A stretch of DNA of 64,000 nt from Cricetomys ansorgei (GCA_026225945.1 JAMJFZ010001133.1:6654501-6718500), one strand, 5' to 3'. Shown: positions 46,961 to 60,520, counted from the stretch's first letter. Translations and numbers: made by a program. The notes: generated from the letters alone by a model not told the origin.

Positions 46961-48924
46961 TTATTTAAATATGTGAGATAAAGTCCGTATTATTCATTAT
47001 ATTCAGAAATATTTAATACTCTTTGTTCAGTTATCCATTTCTTATTAAACATTGTCATTTGATGACTCATTGTATAGATGAATTTGTATTCACTTGCATT
47101 TATCATCTGTGTATATAATCTCCTCTTGGGGTAAACTTTAAAGTGAAATCACATTAGTAGTAGATTTTTCTTCTAACATCTTTGTTATGCTATTCTAATA
47201 TTTATGAATTCCCTTAGATTTTGACTGTCTTGGAAGACCTAGCCTAGTTTTTCATCATGAAGACCACCTGTGTGGAGAAGGAACTCTTGTTTGGCAGTTA
47301 TTTCCATCAGGTCCTGGAGAGGAACACTTGGAAGACGTTTTTGTTATTTTGGTTTCTTTAAAAATGTAAAATGGCGTTTGGATTAGGTTTGTGTTCTCAC
47401 CACAGTTATGGTATAGTTGTATATGAGTTGGATTTGGAATGCTTGATGCAGGCAGACATAATTTCGTTAGGTGCAGTCGTTCTGGCACTTGTAGCTGTTT
47501 TTGAGATTATGTGCCACATGGGTTTATGAGAACTTTTGGTCTAGGGCATAAAAGGTCTGGAGTCCCAAGAGTCAGTGTAGGTGTTGGTTGGTAGTTCTCT
47601 AGTTGGGTTGCTGTTGTTAGTTATGTGATGATTCCTAAAAGAACAAAGGTTGGAGAGATTCAAGCTTAGGACAGCCTAAAAAGATGCTGTGAAGATTTCT
47701 ACCTTTCTCTCTTTTTATACTAAGGCCACTTGTAAAAGTGATGAAGATTTCTATCTTTCTTTCTCCCTTCCCAAATTGAGGGTAAAAGATTGTAGAGTAC
47801 AGCTACAAGGTCCTGAGAATGTTATCCAGGCTTCCTGGCCTATATATTTTCTGCTGAGAAATTTCTTTTTCATCTAATGTGTTTGTCCTTAAGTGTGACT
47901 TAATCATTCATTTTTTGCACATATTTGATTCTTTCTCTTTTCCTTTGACTGCTAAACTATAATATGTGAGGTAATAGTATTTTCTTGTTATGTCTTTTGG
48001 ATGTTTCTGTTGTTAGTAAAAGACTTGTGAATTCCTTCATTTTAACAGTTTTGGGCACACATGTACACTTGCCAATAAAAACATAGCAAAGCCCATAAGA
48101 GCAGCGATCCTCAGTTATGACACACACACACAAACAGCAACAACAATAAAAATCAACTAGTATTCTCATAAGCAGAGTTCCTGATCTCTGATTCTTGAGG
48201 ATGGAGTCATCTGTTTCCTACCATGCTGTAGGGCAATTTAAGATAATAGAACTGTTAATGATTTTATGTTAAATTCACAGGGTACAGACAAATGTAGGTT
48301 ACCAGGAAGTATCATCTAATCAAGTGAATGTGCAGAAATATGCAGAGATCTCTTTGCCCTAGAAAATTCTCAGTTCAGATAGTCAGTTCTCAAGATAGTT
48401 CTTGGCTAGTGTACTTTGAGAGTGTTCACTGGACAAGGAGGTGAATGTTATTTTAATTGCCAACATGCCATGCATATTTCATATTCTATATATTTACAGA
48501 GTAAACCTTCAAGTGATGAAAAATTTCAATAGCTAACAAAGCCATTATATGGTTAGGTAATGAATTTAGGAAATTTGTCTTTCATATTTACGCCTGTTGA
48601 GTGGAAGAGTTCTTTCTTTCTCACAGTGGAGGATTAGTTGACAAGTGTTTGACTATTTTGTTTTTTATTTTCTTTTGTCTTGTTTTTCTTATGGTGTTTT
48701 TCTAGATCTATTAACTTTGTAAGTTTTCACCTTTTCTCCTATTGAGCTCCGGTAGTCATCTTTGTTCACTCCTTGTAGAACTCACCTAGTTGAGTGTTCG
48801 AGTTCTATATGTGAAGTAGCAGATTAGTGTTCAGTGTTGGCTCAGCCATCAAGCCAGTTTCTATACTATACTTCGGGTGATTTGATTAGGATAGTGAGGA
48901 TTTCTTCCCTTTCTTTTTCCTTCT
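46961..48924. other. No confident feature
   Basis: T-rich in the plus strand and possibly including more decayed antisense L1, but no block is convincing. 47240-47650 is G/T-richer than its flanks. Open frames here show no family motif. Confidence 0.3.
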
Positions 48925-49060
48925 TTTTTAGTTCATTTAAGTATTTTTAATTTTTTCATGTAATATACTTTGATCATAATCATTTTGTTTTTTCAACTCT
49001 TCTCAGGTACGTCATTCTCCCTAGTCTCCCTATTTCATATTGTTTCTCTAAAAATAAAAT
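48925..49060 (-). mobile_element. L1 3'-end fragment, antisense
   Basis: 'catgtaatatactttgatca', 'taatcattttgttttttcaa', 'ctcttctcaggtacgtcatt' and 'ctccctagtctccctatttc' resemble the reversed terminal part of a rodent L1 3' UTR. Confidence 0.5.
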
Positions 49061-50168
49061 AATATTTTTTTCATGCTTATAATTGGTTAGTGATCTTTTT
49101 TTTTTAATCTAATGTCTATCTTGGGTTTTATGAGTCTTTTGTTTCGAGATGTTTATATTTTGTCCAACATGTATTTCTACTAGTATTTCCTATGGCATGC
49201 TTTCTATAACTTTTCCTTTGTCTCACCCTGGAGTTGTTCAGAAAGAGCAGATATTGATGAGGGTACTCTTAAAAAATGAATTTGGACAACTGATCACATT
49301 TCAGATGCCATCTAGTTGTAGCAGCCTGGGAGTTCACAAGACACATTATATCCCTTTCTAAAGCAAAGCTACTATGCAGAACCCAAATTACATACATAAC
49401 TAGCTTCTAAGCTTGTGATATTAAATTTTTTCAGTTTGTAAGATTGTTATATTCTGTGTGACTGAGTCCTTTTGAAACTCTGCTATTCAGTTTTAGCATT
49501 ATATAAACAAGCTGCCTTCCCATTCCCACACTAAACATCTATAACAGCAATTGTTAAGAGTTGTTCTAAATTGCATCCCAGTTCCTCAAGCCACACAACG
49601 GTCCATTTTCTCTCTGCTGCCTTCCACCATTGTTATTTATCTTTAAATTCAGCTGGATCTTTATTTTGGTTCTTTGTAAAAAAGCAGGTAAGAATATGGT
49701 AAAATTCTATCTTTGATTTTATAAGGCCAAAACAAAGGTATAGATCAGCATAGGCATTTACACAGACTCTGAAGACAAATCCTTTCCCAATCTGATTTAA
49801 GTCATGTTGAAGGACTCTGATACCATCTCAAATGTGCCTGTCACTCAGGAGTTATCACACAAGGCCATCTACCTAGATTCCATCCAACCTTCTGTCTCTA
49901 CAAGAAGGCTCTGGTTTAACCTCATGCTGTTTCTTCTGTTGAACCTCTTCCTTCATGGCTCATGTTTTTATTTAAATTTGAGTATTTCAAGTATTCAATA
50001 GTTCATGCAAATCATCACATATACAAATTTCAAACACATGACTAATTCTTTGTTTAAAGACAAAGAGGTTCGAAAACTAACTGTGTTAAAGCTTTTCCTT
50101 ATATATCTTTTGAGTCCATCTTAATTTGTGGGTACTTGATTTCTTTTCACATTAATATGTTATTTTTT
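49061..50168. other. No recognisable feature
   Basis: No repeat or coding feature I can name. Confidence 0.4.
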
Positions 50169-50325
50169 GCTGGAAGTGGTATCAAAAGTCTTTAATTGCA
50201 GCTTTAAGGAGGAAGAGGCAGGTGGATCTCTGTGAGTTGAAGGCCAGCCTGGTCTAGAGAGTGATTTGTAGAGGAGCTAGGACTACACAAGAAAGCCCTG
50301 TTTCAAAACATAAATACAAATTTTA
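50169..50325 (+). mobile_element. B1 SINE
   Basis: 'gctggaagtggtatcaaaag', 'tctttaattgcagctttaag', 'gaagaggcaggtggatctct', 'gaaggccagcctggtctaga' and 'actacacaagaaagccctgt' mark a diverged but full-length B1. It lacks the extra A of the 'gagttacaac' variant. Confidence 0.92.
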
Positions 50326-50520
50326 AAAATATGTTTTGCTCGTTTCTTTTCTAAGCATAGAATTGGTAGTTTTCTAATCATACACTTTTAGCAGAAATAA
50401 TTGAAGGTAAATGTGGCACCATCAAGTTTTGATGCTTAAATTAGCTACCAATGCCCATGAGAGTCCAACTTATTTCAGAATACTGCGGTTCTATTTTTGT
50501 TATCCCTGAACTCAATCAGA

Positions 50521-50630
50521 CAATGCTGGCATTCATATAATATCAGTACCAGAAAGCTGAAGTTGGTGGTTTACCAAAAGTGTGAGGCCAGTCTGGAAAC
50601 AATATGAGACTCTGTCCAAAATAAGAAAAA
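50521..50630 (+). mobile_element. Very diverged B1-like SINE
   Basis: 'atgctggcattcatataata', 'cagaaagctgaagttggtgg', 'tgtgaggccagtctggaaac' and 'aatatgagactctgtccaaa' preserve the order of an old 7SL-derived monomer, including the 'gaggccagtctgg' core. Confidence 0.6.
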
Positions 50631-53394
50631 AGAGTTAATTCTGAAATTCAGTTGAAATTCTCAAACTTTATTTTGGATTCATTTTCTTATGTAATGAACT
50701 GCTATTTAATATTTTATAGTGCCTTGCTACTAGAATAGCAATATGTAGTCCTTAGTTCAGTTCACAATGACAGGACTAAGCATGGAGCATATTGAGAAGG
50801 CAGAGAGTGAAGTACCACATGGATGTAGTAGATCTATATAAACAATGTGTTGAAGTTGTAAAATAACCAATAGTTATACAGAATGAGGCCCAAAGTGACA
50901 AAAGAACAAAGGACAGAGTGTGGGAATGAAAATGGAATCAGGGTTATATAGGGTCTATTTAGAGATTTACAGTCTATCCGGACCTGTGTCGTAGCTATTT
51001 CATGTGGATCCCCACAATTTAATCAGAAGGGAAGATACTACATCAGTCAAGGCAAAAATGACTTCACTCATATCAAAATATACTTGACTTATATCCTCCT
51101 AATATCAAATAGGAATGCTCTCAGATTAACAGAATAAACCTCCAAATACTGTTAATGTATTTTCTGTTTATTGCATATTCAATGCCTGATTATTCAGGGA
51201 CAAGTGTGGATGTTATGGGTCAATGCAGCTACTGGCAAGGCAAACTTATTCAGACAAGTAAATACACACTAATATTTAAGAAACATGGATGGTATATTTT
51301 TTAAAAGCCTTTTCCTATGATGAAGTTTCAAGCTAGCATGACAGAATATGGTAAAAGTCCATGCATGTAAGCATGATTTTCCCACTAGCAAGTAGGATGT
51401 TACTGTTTTTATCACAGAAGTGCTGAAAGACTTTAAAGGGCTCAAGGAAGACTATGTCCAGTTGCAACTATCTACTGAGGCAGGAATAGCAAGGGAATGT
51501 AACACAAGATCTCAACTGTAAACCCTTAAAAGAAAGGTTAAGTCAGATCTCCACTGTACATGTAGAGAATCACCTACTGATCTCCGTCATCAATTATGAA
51601 GAGAGTGTGAGTAGCAAGCCACATTCACTTATAAAGGATTGTCTTCACTAAGCCCCAAGTAGCATTTTGAAACAGATGGAACAGTTAAACTTTTTGAAAA
51701 AATCCTTTTAAAAAAAACTTCTCTGAGCTTCCATCAACAGAACAGGTGACAACATGAATTGTTTAACTTCACAAAAAAGTCATTAAAAACTATTATTAAA
51801 ATATCAATGAGTTTATTATATCATAAACAGGAAACACACATCATATACATATTTTTTGTCTATAGCAATTAAAAGTAGCATGGGTCAGAGGAAAATAGCT
51901 ATTTACATATAGATTATTTTAGTATGATTACCCATGGTCCAGCTTTACCATACAACAATATCAAATCTCAATGGACCTCCCAACTCTCTGAAGTTAAGTA
52001 CCTTATTTTGGATTTAGGAAAAAGAAGTCATCATCATTAGATCCTATCAATTTTTATATGTACAAAAATAGTGAAAATACTCACATACACCTATATGTAT
52101 TATTTCTAACAGGGAGATATAAAGGAGCACATCTATACACAATACAGATCAACAGTTTTTAGAGAAGCCTCCTGCATCTGTAGATCAGAAAACATTGTTG
52201 AAGAGAAGGCTGAAAGAGTGAGAAAGCTAGGAAAATACCAGGAATTCTGCTGTAAAACAATCTGTCCTAGAAATGTCCTCAAAAATAAGGCTGGAACAAG
52301 AAAAATATCAATGGACATGTTATCACAGAATGGAGGAAATTTAACAGGGTATCTCTAGACAAAAAACTACAGGCAAGTGTATGTATGTATGTATATATAC
52401 ATACATATATACATATATTTGCACATATATATGATATACACAGCAATAATATTCAAAAAGTGTTTATCAACTTACAAGTTGGAGAAACATAGCAGGGTAA
52501 CTGAGAGGGATTTGAGAGGAAAGAGGGAAGTTAATGCAAGATTATTTCAATTAAAAATATAATTTAAAATTTTTAATACTTTTAAAATATTTTTAAAATT
52601 TAAAATAAAAATACAGTAATTTGAGTATGATAATATATCTACAGATGATCTTGGTTATATTTCTGAAAGTAAATGGCAAAGTTTGCATATTTATTAAGAT
52701 TTTGAGATCGCATTTATAGGGAAATCATTAAGTAGGGAGGTCCAGTTAGGGTAGAGTGACAACCTCAATGAGGCTGTATAGGAGTGATTTAAAAATCAAG
52801 AGTCAAGCAATTCAAAGAGGGCTCTAAACTGTCAACTAGATTTCCTACTGAAGAAATTCTTCCAGGAAGTTGCTGAGATTCAGTTATTTAGAACGATTAA
52901 ATTCCTGGGCAAGAGTTTCCTAACATAATAAGATGATAGCAAGGAAGGAATTCTAACTGTATTCTTAGATTGAAGTGAATTGTAAGAGCTTAAATGGTCT
53001 GAATTCTTAGCAAGTAATATTTTCAATCATCTTCACTGTGCCAAGTCTGTATCTGAACTCATCACAACCACATTCACACTCCAACATTCCCTGTTCCGAC
53101 AGACAACTGGTGTCTCTGTCTCTGTGTCTGTCTATCTGTCTGTCTCCCTGTTGTTTTGATATTTTTGTTTACTGTTATTTTCTGCCAGTATTGCATGTAT
53201 GTGTGCTTCCTGAACTCATAAATTATTTTTCTCATATAATATTGCATATAAAAATTTTGGATAAGCATTATTTAAAGTATATTTTAAAGTCTTAATAGAA
53301 ATTCATTGTATACATTTTCTTCACTAATATAGAAATGTCACCCACATAGGGAGAATAGAAGTTAATCGAGTACGCTCAAATGGGAGCACAAATG
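50631..53394. other. Mostly unrecognised, with a short TA/CA run at 52379-52440
   Basis: 52379-52440 is a TATG/ATAC/ATAT simple repeat. 53105-53150 is a TCTG/TCTC stretch. Nothing else is assigned in this 2.8 kb. Confidence 0.4.
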
Positions 53395-53515
53395 CCTCAG
53401 AGAATAATGTATGGGGAGTTAGTTCTCCCTTCCATAGTATGTATTCCAATATAATACTTAGGACATCAGACATGATGGCCAAAACTTTTGCTAGCTGAAC
53501 TGTCTCACCAGCCAT
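53395..53515 (-). mobile_element. tRNA-derived SINE fragment, antisense
   Basis: 'ggggagttagttctcccttc', 'catagtatgtattccaatat', 'aggacatcagacatgatggc' and 'tgaactgtctcaccagccat' match the reversed body and head of a B2/B3-like SINE ('...gagccatctcaccagcc'). Confidence 0.75.
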
Positions 53516-53891
53516 GACTAGTGTCTGTTAATTGGAAATTTGTATTTGGTAAAATTGTAGGTGCTTAGCGTAGATGGATAATAAAAAAGGGCAAATGGGA
53601 AGGAATAACCTGGATCCTGTCTATGTGACATAAGTACTTGGAAATACTCAAGAATTCATTAAAATCAAATTTATAGAATGTCATAAAATCTCCAAATTCC
53701 CCCATCAGGTAACAGAAACTAAGACTCATTGTGATTTCAGTATACAAATAAAAAGAATGTAGTATGTTCTAGATATTTAACTTTCATCACTGTTTTGTTT
53801 TAAAAAAATGAATAATCTTATAGCCAGTTCAAATTTTATTTACTTGATATTTAATTACTATTCATTAAATTTACTTATGTAGCATATACAT

Positions 53892-53892
53892 A

Positions 53893-53925
<33 letters not shown>

Positions 53926-53957
53926 GTCTCTGTGTGTGTGTGTGTATATGTGTGTGG
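53892..53957. repeat. (TG)n microsatellite, interrupted
   Basis: TG repeat with TTTG and CTCTG interruptions. Confidence 0.97.
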
Positions 53958-54110
53958 TCACTGACATTCACTGGTGCTCATTTGTCTTAGGATACCTTGT
54001 GGAAGACAGTTCATTCCTTGTATTTTGCAGTTCTGAAAGACTGACCTCAGATTGTCAGACATGGCAGCAAATTCATCTTGATGGACCCATTTGTGTGATA
54101 TTACTACAAC
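53958..54110 (-). mobile_element. tRNA-derived SINE, antisense, beside (TG)n
   Basis: 'taccttgtggaagacagttc', 'attccttgtattttgcagtt', 'gacctcagattgtcagacat' and 'ggcagcaaattcatcttgat' follow the same reversed SINE body as 53395-53515. The TG repeat lies at its tail side, a usual association for these SINEs. Confidence 0.7.
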
Positions 54111-57100
54111 AGTGCTGAAGAAAATGTATTGGATGGATATCTATTAATAAGTTTTCAAAATATTATTTAAATAAGGTTTACCTCAAATTTACATATTGTG
54201 TTATATGGTAGTAAGTAGTGATAAAGCAGAAAACAGTATGTCAGGGAAAGAATTAAAAGTAGAGAAAATTTATATAAAACAAAATAAATTAAAATAATAA
54301 CCATTTCTAATACTCTTAAAGTATAAGCAAATTCATTTATTTCTGAAAATTAATCACTTCAAAATCAAAGCATTATTAATATGTCTTTTGTTAAGCCAAT
54401 TAGTATTTGTAAATAAATTTGGATTATCATATCATGAATCTTATTAGAAAACTGGAAACAGACCAATTAAATAGATGTTCTAGTAAAAGCTTAAGCTTTT
54501 AAGTCACAAAGATTATTTGCAGATTGCTCAACCTTCGAATTAGTAAAGGATATAAATTTGTAATTCCTAATCTTATAATATGCTCCATGAATATGGGATT
54601 TGGGAGCAAGTGACTTTAGCAAATTATTTTTGATAAAATATCCTGTAATAAAGACATTTTTCTAACCTTGTTAAGTAGATGTTTGCTAAATGTTATTGAT
54701 CATAAAGACTTTATGAATATTTAATAGAGATGACTAACATAAATATTTACATAATATATTGGACAAACCTTCACTTTGTTAGAGCCACTGTGAATTTGAA
54801 TAATAACTCGCTATGAAATTTGCATCCAAAAGCATTACATTGTCTTTGGAGTATTTCTAGGATACTATGTTTATCATTATGAAAAAATGAATCTGAATTT
54901 GAACATTGTGAGTTCACCCAGTGACTAGTAACTGCATTAAAGTGAGAGAGGCAATACTACATAGTTCTGTTTTTCATCCATGGCTGGAACTTATTAGGAG
55001 AATATTTCTTAATAAAAGAGTCCCAACACCACATTTTGAATGTTTGTTTTTGACAGGATGCTAAGAATTGCGAGGAAAGATTCACCAGGTGAACTTTATT
55101 TGTAACCCAATTTGGGAAATCTAATATAAAGGAAATTATTATCTCCAAAGGAACATTTTTATTGAGTCTTTCCTATCACAAATAATAACTTCAAATTTGC
55201 ACATTGCAAACTAAACTCTGAAGCCATTCTTGAGTTCTCTCATTTTTACACATCATTTTACCCACTAGAAATCTTGCATACAATGGTTTCCTGTTTTCAG
55301 ATATAGCAGAATATCAGGAACCAGGTTTACCACCAAACCTGTTGAAAGAGAACCACAAGCACACATCGACAAAAATATGTAAGAGAAGCTCTCAACTCAT
55401 CAGATATCACAGAAGTAAAGACAATGACATTGAGGGTGAGCACAGCAGCTTCAAGCATACCATACTCCATCTTGTGTCATGGATAGTCTCTAAGCCTTGG
55501 CTCTGTGATACAAATTCTTGCACTGAATTTTCTAGTATTTATTATTTTTAGAAATTGTACTATTTAAAAATTTAGTATTTCTAAACTCCCACTCATATAA
55601 GCACTTCGTATAGAAGCATTGTTTATTCTTTTCAGTGAATCACCATTCATGTCATGTAACTAAATCCACTTTTTTTGTTCTTTTATTTGACTTTAGAAGC
55701 TTCTGGTATTCCTCTATCTTGTTTTTTTTCACATTTTATTTATTTTGCAGAGGTATAAATAACTTAATAATGCTGTACATAATCGAGACTACCATATGGG
55801 AATTTTAGGTAATATGCACAAATATAAAGTGTTCACTATAATAAATTAATAAGCAAAGATGACTCCTTGCTGTGATTTCCTCCCTCTCAGACACTCACCA
55901 TATTTCCAATTTTTCTCCTCCCACTTGTTTAAGACACTGGTCGCTATCTGTTGATATAGGTCAATTGTGATTCCTTCTCCTTCATTGATCTGCCTTCCTG
56001 TGGCTATATTGACAGGCAATACTGCCAGTTTGCTTTCTCTCATAAATCTGTTCTCTTTAAAACTTGATTTCACCTTCAGTGCAATTTTGAGTTATGTTCC
56101 AGCATTTACACTAGTGTCCCTTGTTTATATGACGGATTTAGTTTTTCCTTACGTAAAGACAACTATCTAATTTGTATCTCCTATTTAGCTCCTATTTCAT
56201 ATTTAGAACATTCTTGGAATATAGTTCAAACTTATATTTCCCCAAATGTCTTCTTGTCTCTCCTTTTCACCATTTTCTTCAAAAGGAACCAATTTGTATC
56301 CACATTCAAAAATACTTTAAAAAATATAGACATTATATTTGGTGGGTCCTCTTCCAATTCTGTAGCAATACTTTCTGTTGACATATTATGTCAATAATTT
56401 CATAAATTTTACCCATAACTATGTATACACTTTAGATATTCCAATTAAAGAATAAAATGGACTCAAAAGTGGTCTTGTGATTTCTTTCTTCCATTCAAGT
56501 CCATATATGTAGAGTCATTTAACTTCTTAAACTGAAACATTATTATACCAGGATACAATTAAAATATTGTGTCCATATTCTATATTAAAAGACAGAAACA
56601 TAAACTAAGAAATGTCTAAAAGCATAATCTTTCAAAGGCAATTTGTTTTCTAAGTAAAGTGAAGGTTTGTGAGCACCTTGCACATTGGGGCTAGTATCTC
56701 TACTGGCATTGTATTCCCTTCAGCATGCACATAGTGAATTTATGTCACATTGGACATTTATGGAAACATTTTGAGTACTTTTCAATATTACAGAATGTAG
56801 TATGATGACCTCTAGTCAGGTACATCTAACATCACTACTCTGTTTGTTTTGAGGTGTCAACACATCACCCTTTAAAGAACGTAAATATATTGATAAATGT
56901 TCTTTGTGTACTCTCTGCTCAGTGTTTAACTGAAAGAAGTAAGTAATATGCAGAAGGAAACTTTGAAACTGAAGGAACTTTTATGAAGTTTAATGAAAAC
57001 AATGGTCATGGTAACATAGTGTAAAGTGACCAGCAAGTCCATAAAGGCACACTAATGTGTATCTAAATATAACCAATCGTGAAGATTTGTAGGTACTGGG

Positions 57101-57540
57101 CACCAGATGTTCATGTAGACAAGGCACACAGTAAAGGAATCTCTGCCTCGAGTTTTATAGGTAGATAAGCCAATTTCTAGCTACTTTAAATGCCTGACTG
57201 AAGGTTGTGTTAGGAGCTAATGCAGCCTGTAATTGCTATCTGAAGCCAATGCTCAGTAACCTTTAAGAATGATGTTAAATTTCCACAGGTGGTTGTTTAT
57301 AAATAGAACAAAAACATGAATTACATAATATTTACTTGCAAAGTGCTTTGTTAAATACTTTGATGCTTGGAAAAATTATTTTTAGTGTATTATTGCTTAT
57401 TGATAAAACACTTGGAACACAAAAAATGTAATGGAGATGTTGTTTTTATGCTTCCTAGATTATACCCACTCTTTTAGTCTGTATATATAGTATTCATTTT
57501 AAGATTTGAATTTAATTCAGAGAACATGTTTATTAAAGTT
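54111..57540. other. No confident feature
   Basis: 3.4 kb of AT-rich DNA. An 18-base palindrome lies at 54484-54501. A minus-strand frame at 55846-56073 is open for 75 codons and is followed by a 'gtgagt' donor-like site inside it, but it starts with GTG and matches nothing I know. No repeat family recognised. Confidence 0.35.
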
Positions 57541-57642
57541 CTAGAGCAGTTATTCTCAGTCGTCCTAATGCTACAACCCTTTAATACAGTTCTTCATGTT
57601 GTAGTGACCCCTTAAACATAAAAATATTTAACTGTTAACTTT
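57541..57642. mobile_element. URR1-like hAT DNA transposon fragment
   Basis: 'agcagttattctcagtcgtc', 'ctaatgctacaaccctttaa', 'tacagttcttcatgttgtag' and 'tgaccccttaaacataaaaa' resemble one end of the rodent URR1 non-autonomous hAT-Charlie element. Its terminal repeat normally reads CAGTGGTTCTCAACC. Only about 100 bases survive. Confidence 0.8.
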
Positions 57643-58254
57643 TGAGCCATCTATGCTTGCAGCCACTCCAAAACATTTTTAGTAGACAAACATCTTTTAG
57701 GAGGAATGGTAATGTATAGTTAGCAGGGTATAGTACTGGGTAAAATAACTTTTACGTGAATTAGGTCATCCAAGTTGTTTATGTGACTCACTTTATCAAT
57801 ATATTAACTTTGCTGAGACAATCCAGAACAGAGCTGATAGTATAATAGAGTTCTATTTCCATTGGTCCTTCTTAACTTATACCAAATGCCCATACTTTCA
57901 GACTAGAATAGTAAGCCTACAAAGTGCCCCTCTCTTGCTTTTTCAAGAGTAACACATGCCCATTCTCATTCCTAGACCCAAATATAATATACTCCATGCT
58001 TGGGTGGCCTCCTGTCTTGTAATTCTATCCAGGTAACAGAAGCCCTGTTTATCCTCAGACTCACTGTGCATCTTTCTCATGACACATGACTGTTCCATAT
58101 TTACACTTGTTCAAATGTTATGATGGCTTTCATATCACTTATGGTTTTCTTTCTTCTTATTTAGTTAATATTATTTCTATGTTACATTTTCGTTTCCACA
58201 AGGGACATTAATCTGTTTCTATTCATTTGCACATATCTGTGGTATATTTCCTTT

Positions 58255-59180
58255 TAAAAATATATTTTACTTTTGAAGATTTCATAAATGTATCCAATAT
58301 ATATCAATCAAATCCATCTATCTCTCTCTTCCTCCAGACTGCCATAGTGCCCCACCACATTTTCCTTCTAAATTCATGTCATTTTAAAAGTGTTTATGTT
58401 TTGTTATTAAAGCCTCCAAATCCAATTAATGCTTCTTATATGTCCATGTGTGTGGTTATTGATACAAGCATCAAAAATCCACCAGAGGTCATGTCCCCCC
58501 CCAAAAAAAGTGAGTTTCCTTCCATCAACAACCATCAACTGCAGATATCTCCTCTGATATGCTAAAATTTTCACAGGCTTAATTTTGATCAGGTCCTTTC
58601 CTGGTACCACAGCTGCTGTGAGCTGATGCATAAAACTGCTATATTATGTCTAGACATCAGAATATCATCTTTCTTCTTGATCTACTAGCTATTAAACTCA
58701 CTCTACATCCTACTATACACTCTACATTCTACTATAAGTTCCTTGTGTCTTAGATAATAAGGGATGAAACACTTAGACTTATTTATATTAGACTTTTTAC
58801 ATGTTGTGAGTCTCTGAACCAACTACTATCCACTGCACAAAAAAGAAAAAAATTAAAAAAGAACTTCTCTGAACAAGTGGAAGCAGCATAAATCTTTGAT
58901 TCTAAACTTAAATATTTAGAATATAGCTTGACAATAAGACCACTGAGAAAAAAAAAGAATAAAATAAAACAGTAAAATGTCCCAATATCCTATGATTTTT
59001 CCATTTATGGCCCTTTTCCCAGGAGTACATTGTCAGACATGAAATTTTTCCTATGGATCACATTTCATATCCAATCAGAAACTAGGTAGTTATCCCTATA
59101 ACTCTCATGAAACTATTGCACCAGTGGGGACATATTGCCAGCAGGTTGTTTTCAGTCATAGACTAGGCACCCAATTTTTA
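58255..59180 (-). mobile_element. L1 3' UTR, antisense
   Basis: In the plus direction: 'tcataaatgtatccaatata', 'caaaaatccaccagaggtca', 'accatcaactgcagatatct', 'accacagctgctgtgagctg', 'gagtctctgaaccaactact', 'tatccaatcagaaactaggt', 'gaaactattgcaccagtggg' and 'catattgccagcaggttgtt'. This order matches the reversed 3' UTR of a common murid L1 family. It is the 3' part of a minus-strand element whose upstream part is missing or displaced. The 112-codon frame at 58227-58565 is chance. Confidence 0.85.
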
Positions 59181-59270
59181 GTAATGCCTATAAATTTGAA
59201 AGTGAAGAAGTAAGGTTATTAGTTAAGGTGTCAGTGTAAGTTATTCAGTTGTCAAGTCTCATAATTCTTG

Positions 59271-59495
59271 GAGGTTCTAGAAAGATGGTTCAGTAATTAA
59301 AACACATTTTATTTTTACAGAGGACCTGAGTTCAGGTCTCAGTGTACACATAACAGTTTATAACCATCAGTAGCACCAACTGTAGTAGATCCATGTCCTC
59401 TTCTGACCTACACATTTACAAAGCATATATTTAGTACATAGATATACTTATAGGCAAAACACATCCATGCAAATAAAATGAAATAATAAATCTTT
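59271..59495 (+). mobile_element. B3/B2-type SINE
   Basis: 'ggttctagaaagatggttca' (A-box head), 'acagaggacctgagttcagg' (B-box region), 'tcctcttctgacctacacat' and the 'aataaaatgaaataataaat' tail form a nearly complete tRNA-derived SINE. It is in the opposite orientation to the L1 3' regions on both sides. Confidence 0.9.
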
Positions 59496-59499
59496 TTAA

Positions 59500-60520
59500 A
59501 AATTGTTTTCATTTTATTGAAAATATATTCTTCTGTCACACAAATTTCCCCTCCCTATTCCTTCTCATTTCTTTCTTCCCATTTCCTTCCATCTTTCCTC
59601 CCATCTCAATCTATGCCCTTTTTTGTCTATCACTAGAAATAACAGGCTTCTAAGACATAAAAACAATAACCAAACAAAATATAATAAGATGAAGCAGAAA
59701 CAAGCATATCAATGTTGGACTCAACAAACCAACAGGAAGAAAAGAGTTCCAAGAGCAGGCACAAGAGTCAGAGATCCACACATTCTCACAGTCAGGACTC
59801 CCACAAAAATACTGAGATATATACATGACCTGGGGAAGACAGATGTAGGTCTTGTGCTTGTGCTTGATGCTTCAGTCTCTGTGAGCTCATATGTGCCTTG
59901 ATTAGTTAATTCAGAAGGCTTTCTCTTCCTTCATCCTCCTCCTCCACTTCCATTGTGTCCCACATCCCTTCTGTTTCTTATAGCCCTTCTGCTTCTTAAT
60001 GTCCTTCTGCCTCCTCTTCCATAGTTTTCCTCGAAATCTAAGGAGAGGGATATGATGGAGATTTAGTTTCCTTCTCCACTTAATGTCTGGGTCTAGCTCT
60101 CCACATTTGTTCCCATCTGTTGCTTGAGAAGTTTCTCTATTGATGTGTGGAGAAGGCATTAATTTATGAGTATAGCAGAATATCATTAAGAATTATTTTA
60201 TTAATATTTTTAGCAGTATTGTTTGATTTTACTCTAGCTCTCTCGGCTGTCTACTCTCTAGTTCTTGTTTACCTAAGCAATGTCCTGTATAGATTCCATC
60301 TCGTGCAGTAGGTCTTAAGAAAAATGTGCCACCAATGCCCCAGCATATTTTGGAGGCAAGACAGATTGTAGATCAAAGTTTTTATGGTTGAGTTGGTGTC
60401 CATGTTACTCTTCTGGTAGGCTGCAGAGAACCTTCCAGAACCAAAGAGACTAGAATATTGGATGAAGGATTTATTTAGGCACCAGCCCAATTTCTACCTG
60501 TTAAATGAGTTGTGTAGGTT
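59500..60520 (-). mobile_element. L1 3' UTR, antisense (second copy)
   Basis: In the plus direction: 'tgaaaatatattcttctgtc', 'cagaaacaagcatatcaatg', 'aagagttccaagagcaggca', 'cttcagtctctgtgagctca', 'tatgagtatagcagaatatc', 'ttccatctcgtgcagtaggt', 'accaatgccccagcatattt' and 'tgagttgtgtaggtttgggg'. This is the reversed 3' UTR of another common murid L1 subtype, distinct from the copy at 58255. Open frames of 92, 91 and 73 codons here are antisense or sense translations of the UTR. Confidence 0.88.

Noticed and set aside
55846..56073. 75-codon minus-strand frame with a GTGAGT donor-like site, possible exon
   Set aside because: Starts at GTG, matches no protein I know, and no convincing acceptor is visible upstream.
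58227..58565. 112-codon open frame
   Set aside because: Antisense translation of an L1 3' UTR.
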